The translations under genes and the position numbers were made by a program. The notes beneath the pieces were generated by a model. That model had not been told where the DNA came from and searched no databases. It worked only from the letters and a program-made list of their open reading frames with translations. A DNA stretch of 64,000 bases from Rhodospirillales bacterium (GTDB lineage: Bacteria; Pseudomonadota; Alphaproteobacteria; Rhodospirillales; JASLLZ01): the NCBI GenBank assembly GCA_030754885.1, contig JASLZL010000094.1, positions 1 through 64,000 on the forward strand, read 5' to 3'. Shown here piece after piece: positions 53,852 through 63,921 of this stretch (its first letter is position 1; each line of letters starts with the position of its first letter).

Positions 53852-54301
53852 ATGACCGCGACAAAAAAAACCACCTCCACGGTGGATCCCATTGAGGCCG
53901 CCGTCGCCGCTGGCAAGGAGACTGTGTCAAAGGCGGGCGAGAAAGCATTCCAGGGTTACGAAGATTTCGTCGACCGGGGCAAGGACAACGTAGCCGCTGT
54001 GTTTAATTCCAGCGCCGTTCTCGCCAAGGGACTTCAGGACTTTAACGAGATGTGGCTGGGGCTGGTCCAGGCGTCCGTGCAAGACGGCGTCGTCGCCACC
54101 AAGGCCGTTCTCGATTGCCAGAGCGTGCCTGAGGTTCTGGATGTCCAGTTGAGCCTGGTCAAAGCCAACACCACCAAGTTGGTGAAGGAGAACCGCAAGA
54201 TGACGGACATGTCGGCAAAATTGGCCGAGGTCACCATGGAGCCTATCGTCAAGCGTGTCACTGCCACGGTGGAAAATTTCGCCAAGCCGCTCTCTATTTG
54301 A
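53852..54301 (+). CDS. Phasin family protein
   Basis: AFQGYEDFVDRGKDNVAAVFNSSAVLAKGLQDFNEMWLGLVQASVQDGVVATKAVLDCQSVPEVLDVQ. Confidence 0.88.
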   Translation: MTATKKTTSTVDPIEAAVAAGKETVSKAGEKAFQGYEDFVDRGKDNVAAVFNSSAVLAKGLQDFNEMWLGLVQASVQDGVVATKAVLDCQSVPEVLDVQLSLVKANTTKLVKENRKMTDMSAKLAEVTMEPIVKRVTATVENFAKPLSI

Positions 54302-54333
54302 TGTTCCTCCCCATCAGGGGTGGCCTGGCGATA

Positions 54334-54363
54334 CGCCCGGTGGCTTTGCCACCGGGCGTTTTT
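54334..54363 (+). terminator. Rho-independent terminator after the phasin gene
   Basis: CGCCCGGTGGC-ttt-GCCACCGGGCG followed by TTTTT. Confidence 0.92.
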
Positions 54364-54513
54364 CGTGTCCGGCGGCCAAGGCCGTCACGCCGGTCAACCT
54401 ACTGTGATAGGGGCATTCGGACCTTTTAACGGGTTCACAAAATCACATATAATTGAAGGGGCGGAAAACTCCGCTTTTTCCGTTGTGGAATCGAGGGTGA
54501 TAAAGAGGTCCGG

Positions 54514-54849
54514 ATGAGCGACGACGGCAAGCGCGACGACGGCACTCCGACCACCGGCATTGCGGTCAAGACCAAACCCAAGACCAAGAAGCCTTCCATG
54601 TTCAAGGTCTTGATGCTGAACGACGATTACACGCCGATGGAATTCGTTGTCCATGTGCTCGAACGCTTCTTCGCCATGAACGAACAAGAGGCGACCCGCA
54701 TCATGCTGCACGTCCACCAACGTGGCATCGGCATCTGCGGCGTGTTCACTTACGAAGTGGCGGAAACCAAGGTCAATCAAGTGATGGACCTTGCACGCCA
54801 GCACCAGCACCCCCTACAGTGCACCATAGAAAAGGACGGAGACGAATAG
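54514..54849 (+). CDS. clpS: ATP-dependent Clp protease adapter ClpS
   Basis: [57 protein letters not shown]. Confidence 0.96.
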   Translation: MSDDGKRDDGTPTTGIAVKTKPKTKKPSMFKVLMLNDDYTPMEFVVHVLERFFAMNEQEATRIMLHVHQRGIGICGVFTYEVAETKVNQVMDLARQHQHPLQCTIEKDGDE

Positions 54850-54853
54850 GTTC

Positions 54854-57166
54854 ATGCTGTCGCGTAATCTCGAGCAATCCTTGCATCGCGCCCTGGCAAT
54901 CGCCACCGAGCGCCGCCACGAGTACGCGACGTTGGAGCATTTGTTGCTGGCCCTTACCGAGGATGCCGACGCGGTGGCGGTGCTGCACGCTTGCGGCGTC
55001 GATCTGGACCAGTTGCGCCAGCACCTGACCGAGTTCATTGAAAAAGAGATCCCGGACATCTTGTCGTCCCAAGAAGCCGATCCCAAGCCGACGGCCGGAT
55101 TCCAAAGAGTGGTGCAGCGCGCCGCCATCCATGTTCAGTCCGCTGGCCGCGAGGAGGTAACCGGCGCCAACGTCTTGGTGGCGCTTTTCTCCGAACGCGA
55201 ATCCCACGCCGTCTATTACCTCCAAGTTCACGACATGACGCGTCTCGATGCCGTCAACTACATTTCCCACGGCATCGCTAAGGTGGCCGGCGAATCCAAT
55301 TCGCAAACCGTCCATGGCGCCGACGAGGATGCCGCCGCTGACAAGACGGTACGCAAGGGACAAGAGGCGCTCGATTCGTACTGCGTCGACCTCAACAAGA
55401 AGGCCGCCGAGGGCCGCATCGATCCCCTCATCGGCCGCGAAGCAGAGATAGAACGCACCATTCAGATCCTGTGTCGGCGCAACAAGAACAATCCACTGTT
55501 CGTTGGCGACCCGGGAGTCGGCAAGACGGCCATCGCCGAAGGGTTGGCCCGGCGTATCGATCAAAAAGACGTACCCGATGTGCTTAGCGACGCCATTATC
55601 TACGCCCTCGACATGGGGGCGCTGCTGGCCGGCACGCGCTATCGGGGTGACTTCGAAGAAAGGCTGAAAGCAGTTATTTCCGAGATCGAGGCCGCCGAAG
55701 GCGCCATCCTCTTCATTGATGAAATCCACACCGTGATCGGTGCCGGCGCCACCAGCGGCGGCTCCATGGATGCCTCCAACATCTTAAAACCTTCATTGCA
55801 GGGCGGCAGGCTGCGTTGTATCGGCTCGACCACCTACAAGGAATACCGCAATTATTTTGAGAAGGACCGGGCGTTGGTGCGGCGCTTCCAAAAGATCGAC
55901 ATTTACGAGCCCTCCCTCGAAGATGCAGTCAAGATCCTGCGTGGCCTCAAGCCCTATTTCGAGGAGCACCACCGGGTGCGCTACACGGCCGAGTCCCTGC
56001 GCACGGCGGTCGAGCTCTCAGCGCGCTACATCAACGACCGCAAGCTACCCGACAAGGCCATCGACGTTATCGATGAGGTCGGAGCCTCGCGCATGTTGCT
56101 GCCCGAGAACAAGCGCCGCAAGACGGTAACGGTGCGCGACGTCGAGGAAATCGTCGCCAAGATCGCCCGCATCCCGCCCAAAAGCGTCTCGGTCGACGAC
56201 CGCACCGTGCTCAAGAATCTGGAACGCAACCTGAAGACCATGGTCTTCGGCCAGGACAAGGCCATCGGTGCCCTGGTCAGCGCCATCAAACTGGCGCGCG
56301 CCGGCCTGCGCGAGCCGGAAAAGCCCATTGGGTGTTATCTCTTCTCTGGCCCCACCGGTGTCGGCAAGACCGAAGTTGCCCGTCAGTTGGCACGGACCAT
56401 GGGGGTCGAGCTGGTGCGCTTTGACATGTCGGAATACATGGAGCGGCACAGCGTTTCGCGGCTCATTGGCGCGCCGCCCGGCTACGTCGGTTTCGACCAA
56501 GGCGGGCTTTTAACCGACGCCATCGACCAACAGCCCCATACCGTGTTGCTGCTTGATGAGATCGAGAAAGCGCATCCCGACCTGTTCAACATTCTCTTGC
56601 AGATCATGGACCACGGTAAGCTGACCGATCACAACGGCAAGAGCGTTGATTTCCGCAACGTAATCTTGGTTATGACCACCAACGCCGGCGCCGCCGACCT
56701 GGCCAAGCCGGCCATCGGTTTCGAGCGCAATGATCGGGAAGGCGACGACAAGGAAGCGATCGAGCGCATGTTCTCGCCCGAATTCCGCAACCGGCTCGAC
56801 GCCATCATCGGCTTCTCTAACCTGACACCCGACGTCATGGTCCGCGTCGTCGATAAGTTCATAATGGAGCTGGAAGGTCAGCTCGGCGACCGCAACGTCA
56901 CCATCGAACTCGACTCCGAGGCGCGCGCCTGGCTGGCCCGCAAGGGCTACGACACGCTGTTTGGGGCCAGGCCCCTGGCGCGGGTTATCCAAGAGCACAT
57001 CAAGAAGCCGCTCGCCGAGGAGCTCCTATTCGGCAAGCTGGCCAAGGGTGGCGCGGTGCGGGCCCACGTCAAGGACGGCAAGGTCACTTTTACCTATCCG
57101 CCGCCCAACGATCCCAAGCCGCCCAGCAAACGACGCCGCCCCCGCGTTCCGGCGCTGGTCGAATAA
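54854..57166 (+). CDS. clpA: ATP-dependent Clp protease ATP-binding subunit ClpA
   Basis: [40 protein letters not shown]; two AAA modules ([32 protein letters not shown]). Confidence 0.97.
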   Translation: MLSRNLEQSLHRALAIATERRHEYATLEHLLLALTEDADAVAVLHACGVDLDQLRQHLTEFIEKEIPDILSSQEADPKPTAGFQRVVQRAAIHVQSAGREEVTGANVLVALFSERESHAVYYLQVHDMTRLDAVNYISHGIAKVAGESNSQTVHGADEDAAADKTVRKGQEALDSYCVDLNKKAAEGRIDPLIGREAEIERTIQILCRRNKNNPLFVGDPGVGKTAIAEGLARRIDQKDVPDVLSDAIIYALDMGALLAGTRYRGDFEERLKAVISEIEAAEGAILFIDEIHTVIGAGATSGGSMDASNILKPSLQGGRLRCIGSTTYKEYRNYFEKDRALVRRFQKIDIYEPSLEDAVKILRGLKPYFEEHHRVRYTAESLRTAVELSARYINDRKLPDKAIDVIDEVGASRMLLPENKRRKTVTVRDVEEIVAKIARIPPKSVSVDDRTVLKNLERNLKTMVFGQDKAIGALVSAIKLARAGLREPEKPIGCYLFSGPTGVGKTEVARQLARTMGVELVRFDMSEYMERHSVSRLIGAPPGYVGFDQGGLLTDAIDQQPHTVLLLDEIEKAHPDLFNILLQIMDHGKLTDHNGKSVDFRNVILVMTTNAGAADLAKPAIGFERNDREGDDKEAIERMFSPEFRNRLDAIIGFSNLTPDVMVRVVDKFIMELEGQLGDRNVTIELDSEARAWLARKGYDTLFGARPLARVIQEHIKKPLAEELLFGKLAKGGAVRAHVKDGKVTFTYPPPNDPKPPSKRRRPRVPALVE

Positions 57167-57186
57167 TTCCTGAGTGCGAAGAAGTA

Positions 57187-57295
57187 TGGGCGCGGCGGCA
57201 GGACTTGAACCTGCGTCAACCTGCCCATACAGTGGAATTGGCCGTTCTCTCTGTATGTAGAAAGCAGGGGCTCTATCCGTTTGAGCTACGCCGCG
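57187..57295 (-). tRNA. tRNA-Arg(UCU)-like gene with a 32-nt insertion in the anticodon loop; encoded CCA
   Basis: Reverse complement: acceptor CGCGGCG/CGCCGCG, D stem GCTC/GAGC, anticodon stem CCTGC/GCAGG, T arm GCAGG-TTCAAGT-CCTGC, C+CCA. Loop region is 39 nt (TTTCTA-CATACAGAGAGAACGGCCAATTCCACTGTATG-G) rather than 7. Confidence 0.8.
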
Positions 57296-57308
57296 AAATC
57301 TGCTTCGC

Positions 57309-57809
57309 CTAATTCTGGACATTCGTGCGGTGCCGAAGCCCAGGCCGAGCGACAGCACGCCGCCGCGCCTTTGCTTCTTCTTCAACCTTTCGGAACTCGG
57401 GCTCAAGTTCCTTGAGCCGCTTCACTATCCCCGAAAGATCATAATAGTTGCTCAGCTTACCCATGTGCGCGGCACGCCGTTCGATCCGCTGGACCAAGCC
57501 GGCAGTTTCCAATTCCGCAATAATCCGCTGCACCTGCCGTGGGCTCAAGCGCAACCGTTCGCCCAAAGTTTTCTTGCTAGGGTAAGGCTTCCGCTCGGCA
57601 TTCCACCAAAAGTCGGCTAGGTGCATTAGAACTGCCAACTGCCTCGCATTCAGCCCAAGCCGTGCCTGAGCCCGAAGCAGAAGCGACGGGACGATGCAGA
57701 AGCCGAGGCCCATCACGCCCTTGCCCCATTTGCGCTCCGACGCCTTTGTTGCTTTCAACGGCCGTAGCGGGATAACCTTAGCCGAACCATCCTTTTTTGA
57801 ATCGCTCAT
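57309..57809 (-). CDS. Helix-turn-helix domain protein (MarR/replication-initiator-like winged helix)
   Basis: LNARQLAVLMHLADFWWNAERKPYPSKKTLGERLRLSPRQVQRIIAELETAGLVQRIERR. Confidence 0.75.
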   Translation of the reverse strand: MSDSKKDGSAKVIPLRPLKATKASERKWGKGVMGLGFCIVPSLLLRAQARLGLNARQLAVLMHLADFWWNAERKPYPSKKTLGERLRLSPRQVQRIIAELETAGLVQRIERRAAHMGKLSNYYDLSGIVKRLKELEPEFRKVEEEAKARRRAVARPGLRHRTNVQN

Positions 57810-58151
57810 TTCAAACCTCACTTACTCGGCAAATATATCCAGGTGAAGCGTAGGGTGCAAGCCCCCAGTATAAGTAAGTTATGACTAGTGGTAGGAGACA
57901 CAAACGTCTTTGGATTCTGGGCGAATTTGTCCTATGGTCGTGCCTTCACGTTGAAACAGTATTTTTATTTCTGCTTCAAACACGCGGCTTCTTACCGGGG
58001 AATAGTCGGAGGATAAGCTGATAAATGCTCTCGACACCAACACCCGAACCGGTCCTGCATTTGCAGTCGGATTTTGACGGTGCGCGAAAAGGAAGCGAAA
58101 GGTTTAGAGTGCCTAAGAATGTCGTTGATTGGCGCGTCCGCTGGTCGCCGC

Positions 58152-58784
58152 TTAGCGGCAGGGCTTCTCGACGAGAACGCGGGTGCGGTCCGTTCCGGCC
58201 TTCCCATAGGGAAGATACGTCATGGCGTTGATGGTGTAGGACCGCATGGACCGGTCGCCCTGGCTGCTCACCTGTTCCACTACCACGGCCCGGCAAGCCC
58301 GGCACGTGTTGACCAACAAGCGGTTGCCGTCGCGCGCTTGTTGCAGGTCAACGCATTGCTCGGCGTTCGCCTTAATGGCGGCGCCGCCGCCGCAGCGTTG
58401 CTCGTCAAGGACCCGGGTGCGGCCGCTGCGAAAGGAAAGCGGCAACTGGACGCTGCCGCGCTCTGGAACAACAACGTCGCGGTGAATGGGGAAATCGCCG
58501 CGCGGTCGCTGATGTTGCAGCTTTGCACTGACGCAGGTGCCGCACAGATTGACCAGGGTACTGCTACCACCGCTTTGGCGAATTCTTAGACACCGCTTGA
58601 CGGCGATGCGCCGGATTGCACCGTCAAGCCGCTTGACCGCGCCGAGGCCGGCCCCCGTAGCGGCATCGGCGAGCAATGTCTCGGCGCCGGTGGAACGGAT
58701 CGGAACTAAGCACGTCAGCACCAAGGCCGAGGCCACGAAGACGGTCCAGTGGGATCCGGTGCGCAGCGCGGTGCCATTGGTCAT
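58152..58784 (-). CDS. Secreted hypothetical protein with a duplicated four-Cys module
   Basis: Signal-like N-terminus; CLRIRQSGGSSTLVNLCGTCVSAKL...GRTRVLDEQRC and CVDLQQARDGNRLLVNTCRACRAVV...DRTRVLVEKPC. Confidence 0.65.
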   Translation of the reverse strand: MTNGTALRTGSHWTVFVASALVLTCLVPIRSTGAETLLADAATGAGLGAVKRLDGAIRRIAVKRCLRIRQSGGSSTLVNLCGTCVSAKLQHQRPRGDFPIHRDVVVPERGSVQLPLSFRSGRTRVLDEQRCGGGAAIKANAEQCVDLQQARDGNRLLVNTCRACRAVVVEQVSSQGDRSMRSYTINAMTYLPYGKAGTDRTRVLVEKPCR

Positions 58785-58868
58785 GGTTCGGTCTCCGGCG
58801 CGAGTAATGAGAGCGCCAGGGTAGGGGATAAAGGTTAAGGGAGGGTAACGGCCGACCGTCTTGGCACC

Positions 58869-60032
58869 TCAGGCGCCGTTCTCCTGACGATAGGGCGATT
58901 GGGCGGCGCACAGACGCATCTCTTCGGCAATTTCGCGTCTTTCCTCGTCCAGAAATCGGGCGACTGCATTCTTGAATCCGGGATCAGCGATCCAGTGGGC
59001 ACTGTACGTCGGGCGTGGCAGATATCCACGCTGAATCTTGTGGGGGCCTTGGGCGCCTGCTTCGACCCACTTTAGGCCGCGCTCAATGGCAAAATCGATG
59101 GCGCGATAATAACAGGCCTCGAAGTGGAGGAACTTGTAGTCCTCCGAACAGCCCCAATTGCGACCGTAAAGGGTGTCGGCGCCAAGCAGGTTAAGGGCGC
59201 CGCCAACCGGAATTCCGCTGGCCTCCGCCATGACCAAGACGACCCGGTCGCGCAGGGTCTCGTGGAGGTGGGAGAAGAACGCGCGGTTGAGGTAGCTCGG
59301 CCCCCACTTGCGGTCCGTCGTATTGAGGTAGAAGCGGTAGAAGGCGTCCCAGTGGTGTTCTTCGATTGTATCGCCGTTGAGGGCTTTGACGGCGACGCCG
59401 CTCTCGGCGACGGTGCGGCGTTCCTTGCGGATGGCCTTGCGCTTGCGCGACGTCAGGGTTGCCAAGAAATCGTCGAAGGTTTTGTATCCCCGGTTTTCCC
59501 AATGGAACTGCCGCCCCAGGCGCAACAGGTATCCGGCCTTGCCGAGACCCTGCCACTCGTCTTCCGTGGGGAAGGTGACATGGACGGACGACACACCCAG
59601 TCGCGCCGCCAACTGCATCATTCCCGATGCCAGCGCGTTGGCCAGGGAAGCGGGGGCGTCGGGGCGCAACAGAAGGCGTTTTCCGGTCGCCGGAACAAAC
59701 GGCACCGCCGATTGCAGCTTGGGGTAATAGGACCCGCCGGCACGCTGATAGGCATCCGCCCAGCCCCAGTCGAAGACGTATTCGCCGTAGGAATGGTCCT
59801 TGAGATAGAGAGGCGCGCAGGCGAGCAGCCGCCCGGTCTCGTCCTCGATGGCCAGATGTTGCGCCAACCAGCCCGACTCAGGGGCTGCCGAGCCGCTCGC
59901 TTCCAGGGCGCCGAGAAAGGCATGGCTGACAAAGGGATCGCCACTACCGGCGCAAGCGTCCCACTCACCAGCGTCGATGTCGAAGATGGAGCCGACAATC
60001 TTGACGGAGACGGGCTCGCGGCCGTCTGGCAT
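58869..60032 (-). CDS. GNAT family N-acetyltransferase (PF04339/FemAB-like)
   Basis: DPFVSHAFLGALEASGSAAPESGWLAQHLAIEDETGRLLACAPLYLKDHSYGEYVFDWGWADAYQRAGGSYYPKLQSAVPFVPATGKRLLL. Confidence 0.9.
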   Translation of the reverse strand: MPDGREPVSVKIVGSIFDIDAGEWDACAGSGDPFVSHAFLGALEASGSAAPESGWLAQHLAIEDETGRLLACAPLYLKDHSYGEYVFDWGWADAYQRAGGSYYPKLQSAVPFVPATGKRLLLRPDAPASLANALASGMMQLAARLGVSSVHVTFPTEDEWQGLGKAGYLLRLGRQFHWENRGYKTFDDFLATLTSRKRKAIRKERRTVAESGVAVKALNGDTIEEHHWDAFYRFYLNTTDRKWGPSYLNRAFFSHLHETLRDRVVLVMAEASGIPVGGALNLLGADTLYGRNWGCSEDYKFLHFEACYYRAIDFAIERGLKWVEAGAQGPHKIQRGYLPRPTYSAHWIADPGFKNAVARFLDEERREIAEEMRLCAAQSPYRQENGA

Positions 60033-60134
60033 GGCGTGCTCCCTTGACGCATCGTCCTTCAAAGTGAAATGTGGCGATGGTTTCGGCATTTACAATGCCG
60101 CCCCCGCAATGGGGCAACAAGGCGAGGTGTGGCG

Positions 60135-60926
60135 GTGATACGGACGGTGATCCTACTTCTCACCTTGCTTGCCGGTGCCTGCGGGGCCGTCCCGGAAGAC
60201 GCCGGGGATGGACTGGCACTGACCTGGGAGAGGGCCTATCTCTACCTGCCAGTTCGCCGCGCTGGTATGGCGGTCGCGGTGGGCGGCCGGCGCGCCGGAG
60301 ACACCGCTGCTGCAGCCGAGAGGGCGATCCCAAGCCAAATACAACTCCCTACCGTTCTATTCGCCCACGGATGCACCGGATTCGGAGAGGGCGGCAGGGT
60401 CAACGCGCGGCTGCTGGCCGGCGCCGGCTATGCCGTTTTTGCTCCCGCCAGCTTCGCCCGTCCCGGGCGGCCCCGCACCTGCGATGTGAAGACCCACCGC
60501 ACGGTCGTCTCAAAGTCCGTCTTCGAACAGGTTCGCGCCATGCGCACCGCCGAGATCCGCTATGCGCTCGAACGCCTGGCCGAGATTCCCTGGGTCGATA
60601 CCGATAACCTGTTTCTCGTTGGTCACAGCCAGGGCGGTGGCGCCGTCTCCGCCTACGTCGGGGGCGGCATCAAGGCACGGGTCATTAGCGGCTCGACCTG
60701 CACCCGAGGCTACGGCGCCGCACCGAGCGACCCGGTGCTGGCTGTCTATTCCATAAACGACCCCTGGTTCGCCGCCGTATCCGGGCGTTGCCGCGACCGT
60801 GTTGCCGGGACAGCGCTTGAGATCGTGGAGGTTCCCGGCCGCGCGCACTTGGTCGGCGGAACACCCGAGGGAGGCCGGGCCATCATTGAGTTCCTTGCCC
60901 GCCATACCGAAACGAGGCGATCTTGA
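60135..60926 (+). CDS. Alpha/beta hydrolase (dienelactone hydrolase-like), secreted/lipoprotein
   Basis: LLLTLLAGACGAVPEDAG; LPTVLFAHGCTGFGEGG...NLFLVGHSQGGGAVSAYVGG. Confidence 0.8.
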   Translation: MIRTVILLLTLLAGACGAVPEDAGDGLALTWERAYLYLPVRRAGMAVAVGGRRAGDTAAAAERAIPSQIQLPTVLFAHGCTGFGEGGRVNARLLAGAGYAVFAPASFARPGRPRTCDVKTHRTVVSKSVFEQVRAMRTAEIRYALERLAEIPWVDTDNLFLVGHSQGGGAVSAYVGGGIKARVISGSTCTRGYGAAPSDPVLAVYSINDPWFAAVSGRCRDRVAGTALEIVEVPGRAHLVGGTPEGGRAIIEFLARHTETRRS

Positions 60927-62107
60927 AAAACACCGACGGCGACATGTTTGGAATGTTTGATGTAGCGGTCATCGGCGGCGGAGTGATGGGCTGCGCGACG
61001 GCGCTTCATCTGGCACGCGGCGGCATGCGGGTGGCGCTGGTCGAGCGCGGCGGCTTGTGCACCGAGGCCTCGGGACGGAATGCCGGCACCCTGACGCCGA
61101 TGTTTCCGGCCCCCTTTCTGGTCCCTTACGCGCAGCGCGGTATGGAGATGTGGCAAACGGCGCCGGAATGGCTCGGCCGGGGCATCGGCTACCAGGCGCG
61201 GGGCGGACTTGAACTCGCCTTCACCGAGGCCGAGGTGGCGGGCCTGGAGAGCGAGATGGGTGAACGCGCTCAGGCCGGCGCACCCATCCAGATCATGGAC
61301 ATCGACGAAGCGCGCCGTATCGAGCCTTCGGTTTCAGCAGCGGCGCAGCGAGCCGCCTATTGTCCCATCGACGGCTTCGTCGAATCGAACGCCGGCGGTC
61401 GCGCCTTCCGTGCGGCACTTCTGGGCGACGGTGTCACGGTGTTAGATCGCACCCAGGTGCGTTCGATTGAGCGCCGCGCCGGCGGTTTCACCGTTGGCAC
61501 CGCGGCCGGAGACCTCAACGCCGGGCGCGTCGTCCTTGCCGCCGGCGCTTGGATTCCGAAGATGGCTGCTTGGCTGGGACTCGACTTGCCGATCACGGTT
61601 CGCATTCACCAGATGGTCGTCACCGAACGCCTGGCGCCGCTGCTCCGCGTCGTGGTGCGCATCTTCGGAAGGGGTTCGTTCAAGCAGGCGGTCAACGGCT
61701 CGATGCTTTTGGGCACCGTGCTGCACTGGATCAGCGATGCAGACCGCGAGGCCGACGAGATCGACCGGGTGGCGTTGATCCGGCGCATGACCTGGGCGGC
61801 GCGCAACGGTTGCGAGGCGATACCGGCTTTGGCCGGCGCGCGCCTGCTTAGGACGTGGACCGGGCTGGAAGCCTACGCGCCAGACAACTTGCCGGTGATC
61901 GGGCCGCTGCCCGGAATGGACGACGCCTTCATCATCGGCTGTCAGCGCAGCGGCTTCACCTGCGGCCCCTTCATGGGACAGTTGCTGGCCGATCTCATCT
62001 TAGGGCGACAGCCCGAATTGCCGATTGCGCATCCGGTCTTCGATCCCCGGCGCCTGCTTGCCATGCGGCCCGACGAAACCTCGGCCGCGGCACGGGCGCT
62101 GTCTTGA
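60923..62107 (+). CDS. FAD-dependent oxidoreductase (DAO/glycine oxidase-like)
   Basis: FDVAVIGGGVMGCATALHLARGGMRVALVERGGLCTEASGRNAGTLTPMFP. Confidence 0.9.
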   Translation: MKNTDGDMFGMFDVAVIGGGVMGCATALHLARGGMRVALVERGGLCTEASGRNAGTLTPMFPAPFLVPYAQRGMEMWQTAPEWLGRGIGYQARGGLELAFTEAEVAGLESEMGERAQAGAPIQIMDIDEARRIEPSVSAAAQRAAYCPIDGFVESNAGGRAFRAALLGDGVTVLDRTQVRSIERRAGGFTVGTAAGDLNAGRVVLAAGAWIPKMAAWLGLDLPITVRIHQMVVTERLAPLLRVVVRIFGRGSFKQAVNGSMLLGTVLHWISDADREADEIDRVALIRRMTWAARNGCEAIPALAGARLLRTWTGLEAYAPDNLPVIGPLPGMDDAFIIGCQRSGFTCGPFMGQLLADLILGRQPELPIAHPVFDPRRLLAMRPDETSAAARALS

Positions 62108-62210
62108 ATGGCGGCTGGGCCGTTGATTCATTTGCGTCGATCGTGGTTTATCACTCAACTGAGGCCGCTCGGTAGATCTGGGTACGGGGTCGAAGGGGGA
62201 ATAGACTGGG

Positions 62211-63920
62211 ATGATCGATGCAACGATCGATGCGGATGTCCTTGTCGTTGGCGGCGGCGGCGGCGGACTTCGGGCCGCGATCGAAGCCCATGCCGCCGGT
62301 GCCCGCGTTCTTGTCCTGTCAAAGGGAATCGTCGGCAAAAGCGGATTGACCCAAACCGCCGTCACTGGGTTTCAGGTGGCTTTTGGCTGCGCTGATCCTC
62401 GTGACAATCCTTCGGTTCATTATGCGGATACCATGCGGGGGAGCTACGGGCTCGCCAACCCCGAACTCGTCGATATCTTCACCCGGGAAGGGGCGGCGAC
62501 GGTTGAAGACATCGAATCCTTCGGCGCCCGTTTTGATCGGGACGATGACGGCAATTTCATTCAAAGGCGGCTGGATTCGTCACAAACTTACCCACGTTCG
62601 ATCAAGAAAGGGGATTCGCTGGGAACGCCGATCATGCAGGCGCTGCGCCGCCAAATGAACAAATGCGACATCCCCAGGCGGCACGAAATCTTGGTTACCA
62701 AACTGTTGAAGGATGGCAATCGCATCTCGGGCGCCGTCGCGCTTGATTTTCAGACCGGCGAGTTGCTGGAGATCCGTGCCCGGTCGGTCATCATGGCGAC
62801 GGGCGGCGGCGGAGAGCTTTTCCCGGTCAACAGCAACACCCCCGATTCCACCGGCGACGGATGCGCCCTGGCCCTCGGCGCCGGGGCCGATCTGGTGGAT
62901 ATGGAATTCATCTTGATGCTTGGCCACGCGGTGATGTTTCCCGAGACCGTGCGCGGCGTGCTGTTCACCTTTCAGTACCTGCTGGATAAAGGGGCGCGGG
63001 CTTTGTTCAACGCCGAAGGTGAGCCCTTTCTGTCGCGCTATGACCCGGAAGGCAGCGACAACCCGCCGCGCCATATCTACGCCCGGGCCATTCATGGGGA
63101 AGTCCGTGCCGGACGTGGAAGCCCCCACGGCGGCGTCTTTTTCGATCCCGGGTCGGTGCCGCTTGAGACCGTTGTCGATGCTCTTCCGTCGCAGACCCAG
63201 TTCTTGCAATCGTTTGGCGTCGACATGCGCCAGCCGATCGAGGTCGGCGTGGCGGCTCACTATTTCTGCGGCGGCATAAGGATCGGCCCCGACTCTCTAT
63301 CGACCGTACCGGGCCTCTATGGGGTGGGCGAGTGTTCGGGCGGGCCGCACGGCGCGGCGCGGGTCGGCGGCAATTCATTGACCGAGGTCTTGGTGTTCGG
63401 CAAACGGGCCGGCCGCCACGCGGCCGAAACGGCGGCAACGGCCAATGCCCCGACAAACGATCCCGATGAGGTCGAAACGGAATGCCGCCGTTTGCTCGGG
63501 TTCCTTGAAGGTTCGCGCAACGGTCCTCGACCGAGCGAGATTAAAAAGCGCATCAAGCAGACCATGAATGATCACGTCGGTGTCGTCCGCGACGCGGCGG
63601 GGCTCAAGGAAGCCCTTGATGCCTTCGAGGAGATCGCGATGCGGAACCTTCCGGCGATGGCGCTGGCAAGTCCGGAACGCATCGCCAACTACGATTGGAT
63701 TCAGGCCATCGAGGCGACGTCGATGACGCGGGTCGGCGAGGCGGTCGCCCGCGCCGCCTTGATGCGAACCGAAAGCCGGGGTGCTCACTATCGCGAGGAC
63801 CACCCCGATCAAATCGACGATGAGTGGCTGCAAAATATCGTGGTTCGCCAACGAGGGAAAGAGTTGTCGGTTTCCTCCGTGCCGGTCAACAGCGCCACCT
63901 ATGGCGAAGAGACAGGCTGA
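62211..63920 (+). CDS. Fumarate reductase/succinate dehydrogenase-type flavoprotein
   Basis: ADVLVVGGGGGGLRAAIEAHAAGARVLVLSKGIVGKSGLTQTAVTGFQ...GLYGVGECSGGPHGAARVGGNSLTEVLVFGKRAG. Confidence 0.88.
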   Translation: MIDATIDADVLVVGGGGGGLRAAIEAHAAGARVLVLSKGIVGKSGLTQTAVTGFQVAFGCADPRDNPSVHYADTMRGSYGLANPELVDIFTREGAATVEDIESFGARFDRDDDGNFIQRRLDSSQTYPRSIKKGDSLGTPIMQALRRQMNKCDIPRRHEILVTKLLKDGNRISGAVALDFQTGELLEIRARSVIMATGGGGELFPVNSNTPDSTGDGCALALGAGADLVDMEFILMLGHAVMFPETVRGVLFTFQYLLDKGARALFNAEGEPFLSRYDPEGSDNPPRHIYARAIHGEVRAGRGSPHGGVFFDPGSVPLETVVDALPSQTQFLQSFGVDMRQPIEVGVAAHYFCGGIRIGPDSLSTVPGLYGVGECSGGPHGAARVGGNSLTEVLVFGKRAGRHAAETAATANAPTNDPDEVETECRRLLGFLEGSRNGPRPSEIKKRIKQTMNDHVGVVRDAAGLKEALDAFEEIAMRNLPAMALASPERIANYDWIQAIEATSMTRVGEAVARAALMRTESRGAHYREDHPDQIDDEWLQNIVVRQRGKELSVSSVPVNSATYGEETG

Positions 63921-63921
63921 T

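Noticed and set aside
54773-55729. 318-aa minus-strand ORF opposite clpA
   Set aside because: Antisense shadow of ClpA
57026-57406. 126-aa minus-strand ORF over the clpA end and tRNA
   Set aside because: Translation GVAQTDRAPAFYIQRERPIPLYGQVDAGSSPAAAP is a translated tRNA, not a protein
57976-58305. 109-aa minus-strand ORF after the Cys-rich protein
   Set aside because: No recognisable domain; mostly shadows the Cys-rich gene in another frame
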